Below, piece by piece: positions 6,611 through 14,603 of a DNA stretch of 64,000 nt (positions within the stretch are counted from its first letter, which is position 1; each line of letters starts with the position of its first letter). Under the pieces are notes generated by a model that searched no databases, was not told the DNA's origin, and saw only the letters and a program-made list of their open reading frames with translations. Source of the stretch: Burkholderiaceae bacterium (GTDB lineage: Bacteria; Pseudomonadota; Gammaproteobacteria; Burkholderiales; Burkholderiaceae_C). The stretch covers positions 1 to 64,000 of the forward strand of contig JAFEHU010000081.1 of NCBI GenBank assembly GCA_017848435.1, read 5' to 3'. A program made the position numbers and the translations under genes.

Positions 6611-8976
6611 AAGAAATCAAATTCCAGAACGATGCGGCACTTCAGATTGCACGCCGCTATGCGTTCTTCGCCAATCACGATCAACGTCCCGGCACTCGCC
6701 GTCTATCCGATCCGTTTTTCCAGGCCCTGTCTGCGCTGACCGGTGCTGGCAAGACACCGATACTGGCCGAGGCCGTGACGTTGATCCGCAATGAACTCCC
6801 GGGCGAACCCATCGTCCTGTGGATGTCCAAGGCACGTTCCGTGGTCACCCAGACCTTCAACAACTTCAACGGCGGCAAATACGCATCATTGATCGAAGGC
6901 TTCCAGGTCTGCGCGATCAAGGATTTGAAGCCCGCGATGGTGGAGGATGGAGGAACGCCGTTGCTGGTGCTGACGACCACGGGCCTGTTCAACAACAAGG
7001 ATCAGGCCGAAGGGGACTTGAAGATATACCGGGCAGCACAGGACAGTCAGGGTGGAAAGTCCATGTGGCAACGCCTCATCGACCGAAACGATGGTCAAGC
7101 GCGGCGTCCGCTCATCATCGTTTACGACGAAGCCCACAACCTTTCCGAGCAGCAGACGGACATCCTGCATGAGTTGCAGCCAGAGGCCTGGTTGCTGGCC
7201 AGTGCCACCATCAAGTTGCCCACCAAATTTCACAACCTGGTGATCCAACCTACCAAGAGTTGGGTAGTGCGATGCTCCCATGAGGTAGCAGCATTCAAGG
7301 ATTTGGGGGCACTCAAGGACGGCGTCCCTGACCCTGATGCATGGATGACCACGCTGGTGGACAGTCAGAAGGTGGTGGATGCAGAGTTGGTGAAGAACGC
7401 CATTCACTTTGACGGCACCACGGCCCCCATGGAGGTGTGCCTCGATAGTCTGATGGAGCGTCGTGCGCTGATCCAGAAGGAAATCAGTGATCGGGGTTTG
7501 CGCATCAAACCCAAGGCCATCTACGTTTGCAAGACCAACATCACTGATGATGGCCAGCCGGACGATCCCTCCAAACCTTTCAACTTGCGCCAGGCTCCGC
7601 CCATTCGCATTTGGCGTTACCTGGTTGAGACCAAAGGCATCGACCCGGCCACGATTGCGATCTACGCTGATTTGAAGTTCACCGATGGCACCAAGCCAGA
7701 TGCTGTGGTGCACTTCTCCAAAGGTGATGACGACTTCGATAAGTTCCACGAAGGGAACTTCGAGCACATCATTTTCAATCTGTCGTTGCAGGAGGGATGG
7801 GACGATGCCGAGTGCTACCTGGCCTACATCGACAAGTCCATGGGCTCATCAACGCAGGTTCAACAGGTCATCGGACGTGTGCTGCGCCAGCCGCATGCCA
7901 CGCACTACAACAGCGAGGTATTGAACGCGGCCCACTTCTTCCTGCGTGTGGACAGGAAGAGTGTGTTCACGCAGGCGCTTGACCTGGTGAAAGCCAAGCT
8001 GGATCAGGAAGGCGCCCCCATCGCCATTTCGTCGTCGTTCTCGGGTGGCACCGCGCCTGGCGCCATTGAAGTTGAGCCGCGCGATGACCTCACTGCGCCC
8101 CTTCACAGCATCTACGTGCTCAAGGAAGAGGCCATGAGGCAGGTGGATCAACTGGTAGAACGGTTCACAACCTTCACGGAAGGCGGGCCTGATGCCATCG
8201 GAACGGCGGAGAGCGCCCGTGCCGTCATCAAAGTCAATGACAAGGCAAATGGGGCGGCTGATCCTGAATGGACGGAGGGAGGGCATACCAACCCTGTTCG
8301 GCTTCGCTGGCTGTTGTCACTGGCGGTGCGGTCACGCGCACCTCAGGCCGGAAAAATCATCAACACCAACAACCCAAAGTTTGACGTTCGCGTCCAAGTG
8401 CGCAGTAATGCTGAGGAAGCGGTGAAGGAATTGGCCGACAAGATCGCGACGGCCTACTACGAACACTCTGAGTTGATCTACGAGGAAGACGATCCGTTCA
8501 CGTTTGGCCCGATACGAGTCGTGAAGGAAGGTGCTGTCAAGTTCACCAACAGTCTCTATCCGCAGTATGGGAAGTTGGGGACTGAAGAACTGGCGTTTGC
8601 CAAGGGACTTGATGCTGCCAATGTAACTTGGCATCGCAACCCGGTCTCCGGGGGCTGGTCGATACCACTGCTGACCCCGGGAGACACGACCAACTTCTTC
8701 CCGGACTTCCTAGCTTGGAAGGGCAACAAGGTTTTTGCTATCGACACAAAAGGCAAGCACCTCTTGTCAGAGGCCCTGTTGCGCAAGATGTTCGATATAG
8801 GCGACGGGGATAAAAGTCGAGTTCAAGTTCGATTTGTCGTAAAAGGCAAGCAGGACACGCTGAATGGCCGAACGACGACCAAAGAGGGCTATACGGTCTG
8901 GCGAGTGAAGAACAATCAGACCGTGGCCGTATATAAGGAAACTATGGCGAAGGCCGTGGCCGAGTGCTTGAAGTGA
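6607..8976 (+). CDS. res: type III restriction enzyme (Res), helicase-nuclease
   Basis: This 789-residue subunit is the ATP-dependent translocase and nuclease that works with Mod. Seen in order are Walker A ALTGAGKT (43-50), the DEAH box (174-177), helicase motif VI QVIGRVLRQ with Arg 424 and 427, and a C-terminal PD-(D/E)xK nuclease core with Asp700, Asp713 and Lys715 (FPDF ... IDTKGK). All key residues are present, so it is probably active. It is somewhat shorter than EcoP15I Res (about 970). It overlaps mod by 4 bp. Together they restrict unmethylated phage or plasmid DNA. Confidence 0.92.
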   Translation: MKEIKFQNDAALQIARRYAFFANHDQRPGTRRLSDPFFQALSALTGAGKTPILAEAVTLIRNELPGEPIVLWMSKARSVVTQTFNNFNGGKYASLIEGFQVCAIKDLKPAMVEDGGTPLLVLTTTGLFNNKDQAEGDLKIYRAAQDSQGGKSMWQRLIDRNDGQARRPLIIVYDEAHNLSEQQTDILHELQPEAWLLASATIKLPTKFHNLVIQPTKSWVVRCSHEVAAFKDLGALKDGVPDPDAWMTTLVDSQKVVDAELVKNAIHFDGTTAPMEVCLDSLMERRALIQKEISDRGLRIKPKAIYVCKTNITDDGQPDDPSKPFNLRQAPPIRIWRYLVETKGIDPATIAIYADLKFTDGTKPDAVVHFSKGDDDFDKFHEGNFEHIIFNLSLQEGWDDAECYLAYIDKSMGSSTQVQQVIGRVLRQPHATHYNSEVLNAAHFFLRVDRKSVFTQALDLVKAKLDQEGAPIAISSSFSGGTAPGAIEVEPRDDLTAPLHSIYVLKEEAMRQVDQLVERFTTFTEGGPDAIGTAESARAVIKVNDKANGAADPEWTEGGHTNPVRLRWLLSLAVRSRAPQAGKIINTNNPKFDVRVQVRSNAEEAVKELADKIATAYYEHSELIYEEDDPFTFGPIRVVKEGAVKFTNSLYPQYGKLGTEELAFAKGLDAANVTWHRNPVSGGWSIPLLTPGDTTNFFPDFLAWKGNKVFAIDTKGKHLLSEALLRKMFDIGDGDKSRVQVRFVVKGKQDTLNGRTTTKEGYTVWRVKNNQTVAVYKETMAKAVAECLK

Positions 8977-9005
8977 CTTTGCTGCCCCGCACTGGGTCAT
9001 GCCAC

Positions 9006-9788
9006 TCAATTCGCAGGAGCCTTGATCCATTCGGCAATGTGGCTGATCGCCTCTGACTCCATGCCGATGAAGCCGTGCCAGTGCTGGCCCGCGCATTCGT
9101 CGCCTGTCGGATTCGCTCCATCGTTCACTACCATCAACTTCTTGATGGGTGCGTTGCTCAGCCCCTTGATGATGTAGGGAGCTTCGCTGGCCTGGCAGTG
9201 CTTACAGGCGTCCTTAGCATGGTGATAGACCAGCACCGGCAGGGTGATGGCCTTGAGGTCTTGGCGCGGAACCGCACCCGGCGTGGCATAGCGCACCACA
9301 CTGGAGGTCAGCACCAGTCCTGCGATGGCCGGGTCATGGACGTTGATCGCCATCGCCGTGGCGGAGACGGTGCCGCGACTGGTGCCCACAATCCACACAG
9401 GCAGATCACTTTTCTGCTTCACGAACTCCAGCACCTTGGCAACGTCGGTCATGTGCTTGGGTTCGGTTCGTTCTGTCCAGCCCAGCTCGTCCATGTCATT
9501 GGGACGCCCGAAGATTGCGACGTTGAAGCCGTTGGCCAAGAAGTACGGCGCGGAGCGCACCAGGAAGTTGCCACCATTAGCCTTGCCATCCTCGAACTTC
9601 CCGAAGCCACCTCCGCCGCCGGGGAACAGGAACACGGTGGCTTTGGCGTCGTGTGTGGCCTCCCAGAACAGCGTGGTCACGACACCATCACGGGTGGGTA
9701 CTTTGAACAGCATGCCTTCGGCGTGTGAGAGGAACGGTACGCCGGACAATGCAGCAGTGATCAGCAGCCTCGCGACTGCGCCTCTCAT
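9006..9788 (-). CDS. exported alpha/beta hydrolase
   Basis: The 260-residue protein has a signal peptide (about residues 1-23, ending SHA) and an alpha/beta-hydrolase fold. Landmarks are an oxyanion-type FLFPGGGGGFGKF segment, a nucleophile elbow GTSRGT and a late His in HWHGF. Two Cys in the DACKHC stretch may form a disulfide in the periplasm. Its start overlaps the upstream lipoprotein gene's stop by 4 bp, so the two form one operon expressed from the region controlled by the XRE repressor. The substrate is unknown; such enzymes are carboxylesterases, dienelactone-type hydrolases or peptidases. Confidence 0.8.
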   Translation of the reverse strand: MRGAVARLLITAALSGVPFLSHAEGMLFKVPTRDGVVTTLFWEATHDAKATVFLFPGGGGGFGKFEDGKANGGNFLVRSAPYFLANGFNVAIFGRPNDMDELGWTERTEPKHMTDVAKVLEFVKQKSDLPVWIVGTSRGTVSATAMAINVHDPAIAGLVLTSSVVRYATPGAVPRQDLKAITLPVLVYHHAKDACKHCQASEAPYIIKGLSNAPIKKLMVVNDGANPTGDECAGQHWHGFIGMESEAISHIAEWIKAPAN

Positions 9789-10756
9789 GGCGCAACCTTT
9801 TCAGCCTTGCTGAACTGGATCAGCTTTTCGCTCTTGTCATCGAATTGCCCCGTGATTGCGCACATGTCCCCGTCTTGGCATACGCTGAAAATTCGGGTCG
9901 CCACTTCCGACTCGCCCGGCAAGGTGTAGCACTTGGAGTCCCTTGATACCGTGACTTCAAGACAGCTATCGGTGTTCCCCGGACGCACCTTGCCAACCAG
10001 TCTGCGGGCCTCGCTGGGCGTGCTGGTGCTTGCTGCGGCGTCAGATTTGAACCGGGGATAGGTGGCGTTCGCGGTCACGATCTCGACCGTGCTGAAGGCC
10101 GGCATGCCCGCAAAGTGCCAGCCGCTTTCAGCCTTGCCCATGCGTCCCGTGCCACGCACCTTGATGGCAACCGGCACGGCAATCTGACTTTGACCAGATC
10201 GGGCAGCTTCTTCGGCGGCGCTTCGCATCACCTGTAAGCGGGTGACGGCTTCGATGGTTTCGCAAGGCATCAGGCTTGCCAGTCTTGATACCAGTTGCTC
10301 CTTGGCCTGCGTCAAGCGGCGAACTTCCGGGTCGGCATTCCGACCACCGGGGAGTTGGCCTTGCGCTGCCCGCACGTCGGCATCAAACAGTGCCTTGTCC
10401 AATGCAATCTGCGTCGGCTGTACCTGTGCTTCGAGGTAGGCCCACTCCGAGAAGAGTTTGGCGGCTGCATCCGCACCACCCTTGATGTTGACGGTGTGGG
10501 TGAAAGACACGTCATACAGCTTGCCATCGGCCTCAGCGCCGTCTGCCTTCTTGACGTCGGAGAGTTCGATGACCGGACATGCGTAGGCCTCGGCCAGGTC
10601 CTTCTGGATGTCTGCCGTTTCCGGCTTCGACGAGCAGGCGGCCAAGCCAACGACGCAGACAACAGCCGCTGTGGCGCGGACAGCGTAGTGGATTTTCGAG
10701 CTGGCCGTTTCGGACTTTTCGGCGCTATCGGTTTGGCATGAAGTGCTGAACTTCAT
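9785..10756 (-). CDS. predicted lipoprotein, function unknown
   Basis: This is a 323-residue protein with a long N-terminal lead and a lipobox, VVGLAAC, near residue 41, so it is probably membrane-anchored in the envelope. The ATG at 10756 is chosen for its strong AAGGAAGGAAA ribosome site; the frame stays open to 10897 but then runs across both operators and into the divergent gene. The body has no fold I recognise; it contains several Cys and an alanine/glutamine-rich helical middle. It is the first gene of an operon with the alpha/beta hydrolase. Confidence 0.7.
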   Translation of the reverse strand: MKFSTSCQTDSAEKSETASSKIHYAVRATAAVVCVVGLAACSSKPETADIQKDLAEAYACPVIELSDVKKADGAEADGKLYDVSFTHTVNIKGGADAAAKLFSEWAYLEAQVQPTQIALDKALFDADVRAAQGQLPGGRNADPEVRRLTQAKEQLVSRLASLMPCETIEAVTRLQVMRSAAEEAARSGQSQIAVPVAIKVRGTGRMGKAESGWHFAGMPAFSTVEIVTANATYPRFKSDAAASTSTPSEARRLVGKVRPGNTDSCLEVTVSRDSKCYTLPGESEVATRIFSVCQDGDMCAITGQFDDKSEKLIQFSKAEKVAP

Positions 10757-10824
10757 TCTTTGATTTCCTTCCTTGTTGTGAATAGAGGCAGCGACGCGGA
10801 ACTGCACGACGCAAAGTGGCTCAA

Positions 10825-10843
10825 TACTACGTAACTCGTAGTA
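10825..10843. promoter_or_regulatory. palindromic operator O1 in the xre/lipoprotein intergenic region
   Basis: TACTACG-TAACT-CGTAGTA is a 7-bp inverted repeat with a 5-nt spacer. A second related palindrome lies 34 bp away centre to centre, between divergent genes, one of them an XRE repressor. Confidence 0.7.
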
Positions 10844-10859
10844 TCCAGAATACACGACA

Positions 10860-10875
10860 ACTACGAATCTCGTAG
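10860..10875. promoter_or_regulatory. palindromic operator O2 next to the xre start
   Basis: ACTACG-AATCT-CGTAG repeats the O1 half-site spacing. It lies 15 bp before the xre ATG, where bound repressor would block xre expression; O1 would cover the lipoprotein promoter. Confidence 0.7.
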
Positions 10876-10890
10876 CCATTTGGGCGCGAG

Positions 10891-11217
10891 ATGACAAAAG
10901 AGAGCGAACAATGGGGAGTGAGACTCAAGCAGGCGCGTGTGGCTGCCGGGCTATCGCAGAAGAGCCTCGGCATCGAAGCTGGCATCGACCAGTTCGTTGC
11001 CAGCACACGGATCAACCGTTATGAGTTGGGCGTGCACAAGCCTGACCTACTGACGGCCAAGAACTTGGCCAAGGCGTTGGGGGTGCCTGTCGCATTCTTC
11101 TACGCCGATGAAGACGAGATTGCTGATCTGATCTACCGCTACAGCAAGGCCAAACCCTCCGTTCAGCAAAAGATTCAGTCTTTACTGAGCGACACCCCCG
11201 GCCCTTTGCCGGTGTAG
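10891..11217 (+). CDS. XRE-family helix-turn-helix repressor
   Basis: The 108 residues hold a Cro/C1-type HTH at about 8-65 (WGVRLKQARVAAGLSQKSLG and TRINRYELGVHKPD), followed by a short helical tail with DELADLI-like acidic residues. It probably binds the paired palindromes in its own upstream region and controls both itself and the divergent lipoprotein-hydrolase operon. Its 3' end overlaps the tail of the convergent 280-residue gene by 36 bp. The family is common as a control gene on mobile elements. Confidence 0.88.
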   Translation: MTKESEQWGVRLKQARVAAGLSQKSLGIEAGIDQFVASTRINRYELGVHKPDLLTAKNLAKALGVPVAFFYADEDEIADLIYRYSKAKPSVQQKIQSLLSDTPGPLPV

Positions 11218-12024
11218 TGCTTGAAAGTGGGTGGCGATCTCTTCGATGAGGCCACCCGGTACGCCTTCCACGCTGACCGGGCGCCGCAAGGCAAGAAATC
11301 TCGCATGCAGGCGGTCATGCTGCGCAAGGCGGGCCAGAAGTGCTCGCCGCATCGTGTCTCGGTATAGCGCATCGGTCGGCTGACTTCGCCACACCCGCAG
11401 CAAAGGCCACGGCCAATCACGCGGGTGCGCCGTCCGCCAGTACTGCCCATTCAGAACAAACGGGTACGGACTGGCGGGGTGCAGCCAACCGAACTCGTCG
11501 GCCGGGGAATTCACGATAACGCGAGGAACCTCCGCTCGCTCGTTCTCCGGCGAGAACTCAATGGCACCGTCTAGGTCTGATCGGTATACGACGCTGCACC
11601 AGCCGCGATCCAGCAGGCGAAGCCGCAGAAAATGCTCTCTGCCGAGGCAAACTAGGTCCGCCATCAAGAACACCGATTGCGTCCTCGCGACACGGCTGAG
11701 TCCCGACCACTGACAGGGAGTCAACGAAAGCCGGGGCTCACATGCGGCGAAGAGCCCATCAACATCCTCGGACGGCACCACGTCGAACCGGTAGCCCAAC
11801 GTCAACGGCGCACCGCTGGACCGAACGCCAATGACCGTGCCAGTTTGGCAACAAGCAAACCGCAAGGGTGACCTGAACACCAGCGCAGAGTCCTCGAAGT
11901 GGATCGCCATGGCGCCAGCCAGCAAACTGTCGGCCACGACGCCAACCTTCTTGCCAGCCGAACGCCATGGCTGGATCAGGTCGATTCGCCTGATGGGCTG
12001 AATCAGCGACTGTTCCAGCAGCAT
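11182..12024 (-). CDS. hypothetical protein paired with a C39-like peptidase
   Basis: This is a 280-residue protein that I do not recognise. The ATG at 12024 is chosen because it lies 4 nt after the stop of the upstream peptidase gene with a CGGAG ribosome site; the frame is open further but would overlap that gene. The sequence is rich in Trp, Arg and Leu, with no signal peptide or obvious membrane helix. Tight spacing indicates co-translation with the C39-like protein, so it may be its substrate, regulator or partner. Confidence 0.6.
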   Translation of the reverse strand: MLLEQSLIQPIRRIDLIQPWRSAGKKVGVVADSLLAGAMAIHFEDSALVFRSPLRFACCQTGTVIGVRSSGAPLTLGYRFDVVPSEDVDGLFAACEPRLSLTPCQWSGLSRVARTQSVFLMADLVCLGREHFLRLRLLDRGWCSVVYRSDLDGAIEFSPENERAEVPRVIVNSPADEFGWLHPASPYPFVLNGQYWRTAHPRDWPWPLLRVWRSQPTDALYRDTMRRALLARLAQHDRLHARFLALRRPVSVEGVPGGLIEEIATHFQALHRQRAGGVAQ

Positions 12025-12028
12025 GGGG

Positions 12029-12745
12029 TCACTCCGACGAAGCGCCGTCTGCACCGCGCTCGGTGGCAGGCACTTCGGCGGCGCCAACTCCAGCGGCATC
12101 GAGGGACGCCGAATCCAAGACCGGCGATACGTCGCCGCCGGCAGCCGACTCATTCGGCGTTATCGGCGCCTTCTTCTTTGCAGTCGGTTTGGACTTTCCC
12201 GCCGCCGCCTTGACAACAGCCGTCTTGGGAGTCTTGGCCGTTGACACGCCAACCGTCTTCGCGTCAGGGCCAGCCGACTCGACCACTTCAGCCGCGGCCT
12301 TCTTGGTGCCCTTCTTGGACGAGCCTGCTTGCACACCGAGAAGCAACGGCACGAAGGTGTCCAGCTTGATGCGATTCCAGTCCCGCCGCTCCTGCTGCTT
12401 GAGCCAGAAGCCAGGGTCGAGCACGCGCTCGTCGCCGTCCGGCAACCGCTCGAAGACAACCAAGTGCGAATTGCCCGTGCTGGGCATCTTGCGCGTCTCC
12501 ATGATCGCCAGCGACGGCATGGCAGCCAGGCTCTTGAACGGTGCCTTCTTGCCATGGCCGATGCCGAAATGGGCCAGCAGCTTGAACAGGTTCTCGTGGG
12601 TGGTGGTGTACGGGCCATCTTTCGGATAGCCCAGCTCCTTGATTGCGACCTTGCGCACCGTTGCCAGGGACTGACCACTGACCATGGCGACGCAGGCCAA
12701 GCCGCAGTCCGTCAGCGTCTCTTGGGTAACCAGCTTCACAGCCAT
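12029..12745 (-). CDS. C39-like cysteine peptidase domain protein
   Basis: The 238-residue protein starts MAVKLVTQETLTDCGLACVA: the Q-x(n)-DCG-L-A-C pattern is the peptidase C39 active-site start, found in bacteriocin transporters and stand-alone processing enzymes. The His (NSHLVVFER, about residue 118) and Asp (RVLDPGFW) follow at the expected spacing. After residue 160 the chain becomes a Lys/Ala/Ser-rich tail, as in DNA- or membrane-tethering linkers. There is no ABC transporter domain. ATG at 12745 is preceded by AAGGAG. It is co-transcribed with the unknown 280-residue gene. The target peptide is unknown; it is not clear that it is a protease rather than an inactive relative. Confidence 0.65.
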   Translation of the reverse strand: MAVKLVTQETLTDCGLACVAMVSGQSLATVRKVAIKELGYPKDGPYTTTHENLFKLLAHFGIGHGKKAPFKSLAAMPSLAIMETRKMPSTGNSHLVVFERLPDGDERVLDPGFWLKQQERRDWNRIKLDTFVPLLLGVQAGSSKKGTKKAAAEVVESAGPDAKTVGVSTAKTPKTAVVKAAAGKSKPTAKKKAPITPNESAAGGDVSPVLDSASLDAAGVGAAEVPATERGADGASSE

Positions 12746-13124
12746 TTCGTCTCTCCTTTGCCGATTCGGTTCATTTCTCGTTCCTTTCGAGGTTGAGCAC
12801 GGCATGCAGCGGCGCGCCAGTGCTGCCAAGGGCACGGGCTGTCATGTGTGCGGTGGGGGATTTGCGGCTTAGCCGCAGTGAGAAGCGAGCGGATCGGCCA
12901 GCCTGATCGGTGGCCGTTTCAGCTCGCGCTTTACCGTTTTAGCCGCCTGCGATCAGGTGTGGCAAGCGCCGTGTGACTTCGCCAGACGCGAGTTCTGGAT
13001 GCCGGTCACCGTGGGCTTTCGCAAGGCCTTCCGACCACAAAACGTGCGATTTGCAGATTAACAAACTGCGCGCTCTGCGTTAACCGAAACCTACATTGGA
13101 CCCATCGAAACGACGGAGCGATGA
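12746..13124. other. 379-bp intergenic region between divergent island genes
   Basis: I find no gene here. It must contain promoters for the C39-like operon (leftward) and the AlpA-like gene (rightward). TGCGGCT-T-AGCCGCA (12863-12877) is a 7-bp inverted repeat. GTTAAC/TTAAC half-sites flank 13058-13084 close to the AlpA-like start. Confidence 0.5.
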
Positions 13125-13346
13125 ATGAAGCAGATTGAGATCAACAACGAGTTGCTGACCGAGGCCCAGGCCGCAGCCTATTTAGGGTTGAAGAACCCCA
13201 AAACGCTGGCGGTCTGGCGATCAAAGAAGAAGTATCCCTTGACCTACGTGAAATACGGGCGAACGGTGCGTTACCGCCGCAAGGACTTGGAGGCCTTCAT
13301 CGAGCGGGGCGTGACCCGCATTCAAGCGCCGGAGGTCAGCAAATGA
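13125..13346 (+). CDS. AlpA/excisionase-type HTH protein
   Basis: The 73 residues form a winged HTH of the MerR/AlpA/excisionase type: LTEAQAAAYLGLKNPKTLAVWRS (recognition helix) and VKYGRTVRYRRKDLEAFIERG (wing and helix). Such proteins bend att DNA for excision or activate an integrase. It lies directly upstream of the replication gene, the usual order in small phage-like integrative elements. ATG at 13125 follows GACGGAGCG, a good ribosome site. Confidence 0.85.
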   Translation: MKQIEINNELLTEAQAAAYLGLKNPKTLAVWRSKKKYPLTYVKYGRTVRYRRKDLEAFIERGVTRIQAPEVSK

Positions 13347-13368
13347 TGCCGTAGACCTTGACCATTTT

Positions 13369-13385
13369 GCGCCGGGTCTCGGCGC
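13369..13385. terminator. GC hairpin after the AlpA-like gene
   Basis: GCGCCG-GGTCT-CGGCGC forms a 6-bp GC stem 23 bp after the AlpA-like stop. There is no T-tract, so it may attenuate transcription or form part of a replication origin. Confidence 0.4.
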
Positions 13386-13395
13386 GACCACACCG

Positions 13396-13496
13396 TGTAA
13401 TACATGAATAGCTGCTCATATTGGTTATGAAGATATGGCATGTATGACTTGATAAGACATACCAGCTTATAGACCTACCACTACCAAATAGGTCTA
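13396..13496. other. AT-rich, palindrome-rich block before the replication gene
   Basis: In a GC-rich island this stretch is AT-rich and contains nested inverted repeats: ATACATG ... CATGTAT, CATAT ... ATATG and a perfect TAGACCTA (13470-13477) / TAGGTCTA (13489-13496). It lies just upstream of a gene II-type initiator, so it is a candidate nicking origin or operator. Confidence 0.45.
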
Positions 13497-13520
13497 TGGC
13501 ATGAAGGAAGTGAGATTGAG

Positions 13521-14552
13521 ATGTTGACCCCCAAGAAAGTATTTGTAGACACCATCGTGACTCAGCTCTCGCTGTTGAGTTCAGGCGTTTTGATCGAGAC
13601 CGAGGAATCTCAAAATGGCCCGCCTCGGGTCAAGCGCATCTTGGTTCCTGGCGCGTACCAGGACAAGAACCTGCACGCACTGCACTTTCCGAGCAAGGAC
13701 ATTTTGGTGCTCGAAGGAAGCGTGATCGGCTACAAACAGGGCCACAACGTGTTCGGGCCTTGTGACGTGCCGAGCCTGGTTCTGGATGGCCACATAGCTA
13801 TGCACCGAAAGGAGGCTTTCCGGCTGTCCGGGAAAGACCAACGGCGGGTCGAAGATGGCAGCGGGGTGGAAGTCAAACGCCTCGACGTCGGCGTGAATTT
13901 CGCTCTGCCGGACGGCGTTTCGACCACCCGTGCACTGGTCGAATTGGCACACGAGATGGTCGACAAGGGCATGAACACCTCGACCTACGGATACGGCGAA
14001 ACGGTCTACCGCAACCAGCACTCGCAAAGCTCCGCCCTGAAGTTCTACGACAAGGCCAAGGAGTTGACAGACAACAAGGGACTGCCGGCAAATCTGCCGA
14101 ATCGCGAGGCCGTAATGGACTTCGCCAAGTCAATCATCCGGTGCGAGGTTGTGCTGCGTCACCCCAAGCTGAAGGCGATGGAAATGACGAAGCCGAAAGA
14201 CTGCACGTTCACCATGCTGAAATCTGAATTGGAAAACGCCATCGGGCGCATGAATCTCAAACGGAGCGTGCGCGCGGGTCTGACGTCGCTCGACCTCCGC
14301 GACGTGAAGCAGATGTACCACACGACCTACCGTTGTTGGGAGCATGGCGACGACTTGGAAACCTTGCTGGAGCCAAAGGCCTACAAGCGTCAGTTGGCCT
14401 ACTTTGATTCCATCGGGTTCGACATCAGGACGCCCCCGCCCGTGAGCGGCGAGGAGACGCCGTTGGGCGACATCTTCACGCTGTCCAATGCGGTGGAGCC
14501 GCCGCCCGAACTGTGGGGCGACGATGACGATGCGGAAGCCGTTGAATGCTGA
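13521..14552 (+). CDS. phage/plasmid replication protein, gene II/X (RstA-like) family
   Basis: The 343-residue protein resembles the rolling-circle initiators of filamentous phages (G2P family, Phage_CRI domain). Typical stretches are a short N-terminal segment, RVKRILVPGAYQDKNL, LHFPSKDILVLEGSVIGYKQGHNVFG and a middle SIIRCEVVLRHPKLKAM. Such proteins nick the phage origin and start rolling-circle replication. With the AlpA-like gene upstream it looks like the remnant of an inovirus-like or satellite element; no coat, assembly or Zot genes are in the window. The C-terminus is acidic. Confidence 0.8.
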   Translation: MLTPKKVFVDTIVTQLSLLSSGVLIETEESQNGPPRVKRILVPGAYQDKNLHALHFPSKDILVLEGSVIGYKQGHNVFGPCDVPSLVLDGHIAMHRKEAFRLSGKDQRRVEDGSGVEVKRLDVGVNFALPDGVSTTRALVELAHEMVDKGMNTSTYGYGETVYRNQHSQSSALKFYDKAKELTDNKGLPANLPNREAVMDFAKSIIRCEVVLRHPKLKAMEMTKPKDCTFTMLKSELENAIGRMNLKRSVRAGLTSLDLRDVKQMYHTTYRCWEHGDDLETLLEPKAYKRQLAYFDSIGFDIRTPPPVSGEETPLGDIFTLSNAVEPPPELWGDDDDAEAVEC

Positions 14553-14603
14553 CCAGGCTCGTGATGCGTCTATCGCGTGGCGCATCACCGCCCTGAAGCC
14601 CGG

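Noticed and set aside
10757..10897. N-terminal extension of the lipoprotein gene to 10897
   Set aside because: It would cross both operators and overlap the xre start; the ATG at 10756 has AAGGAAGGAAA upstream.
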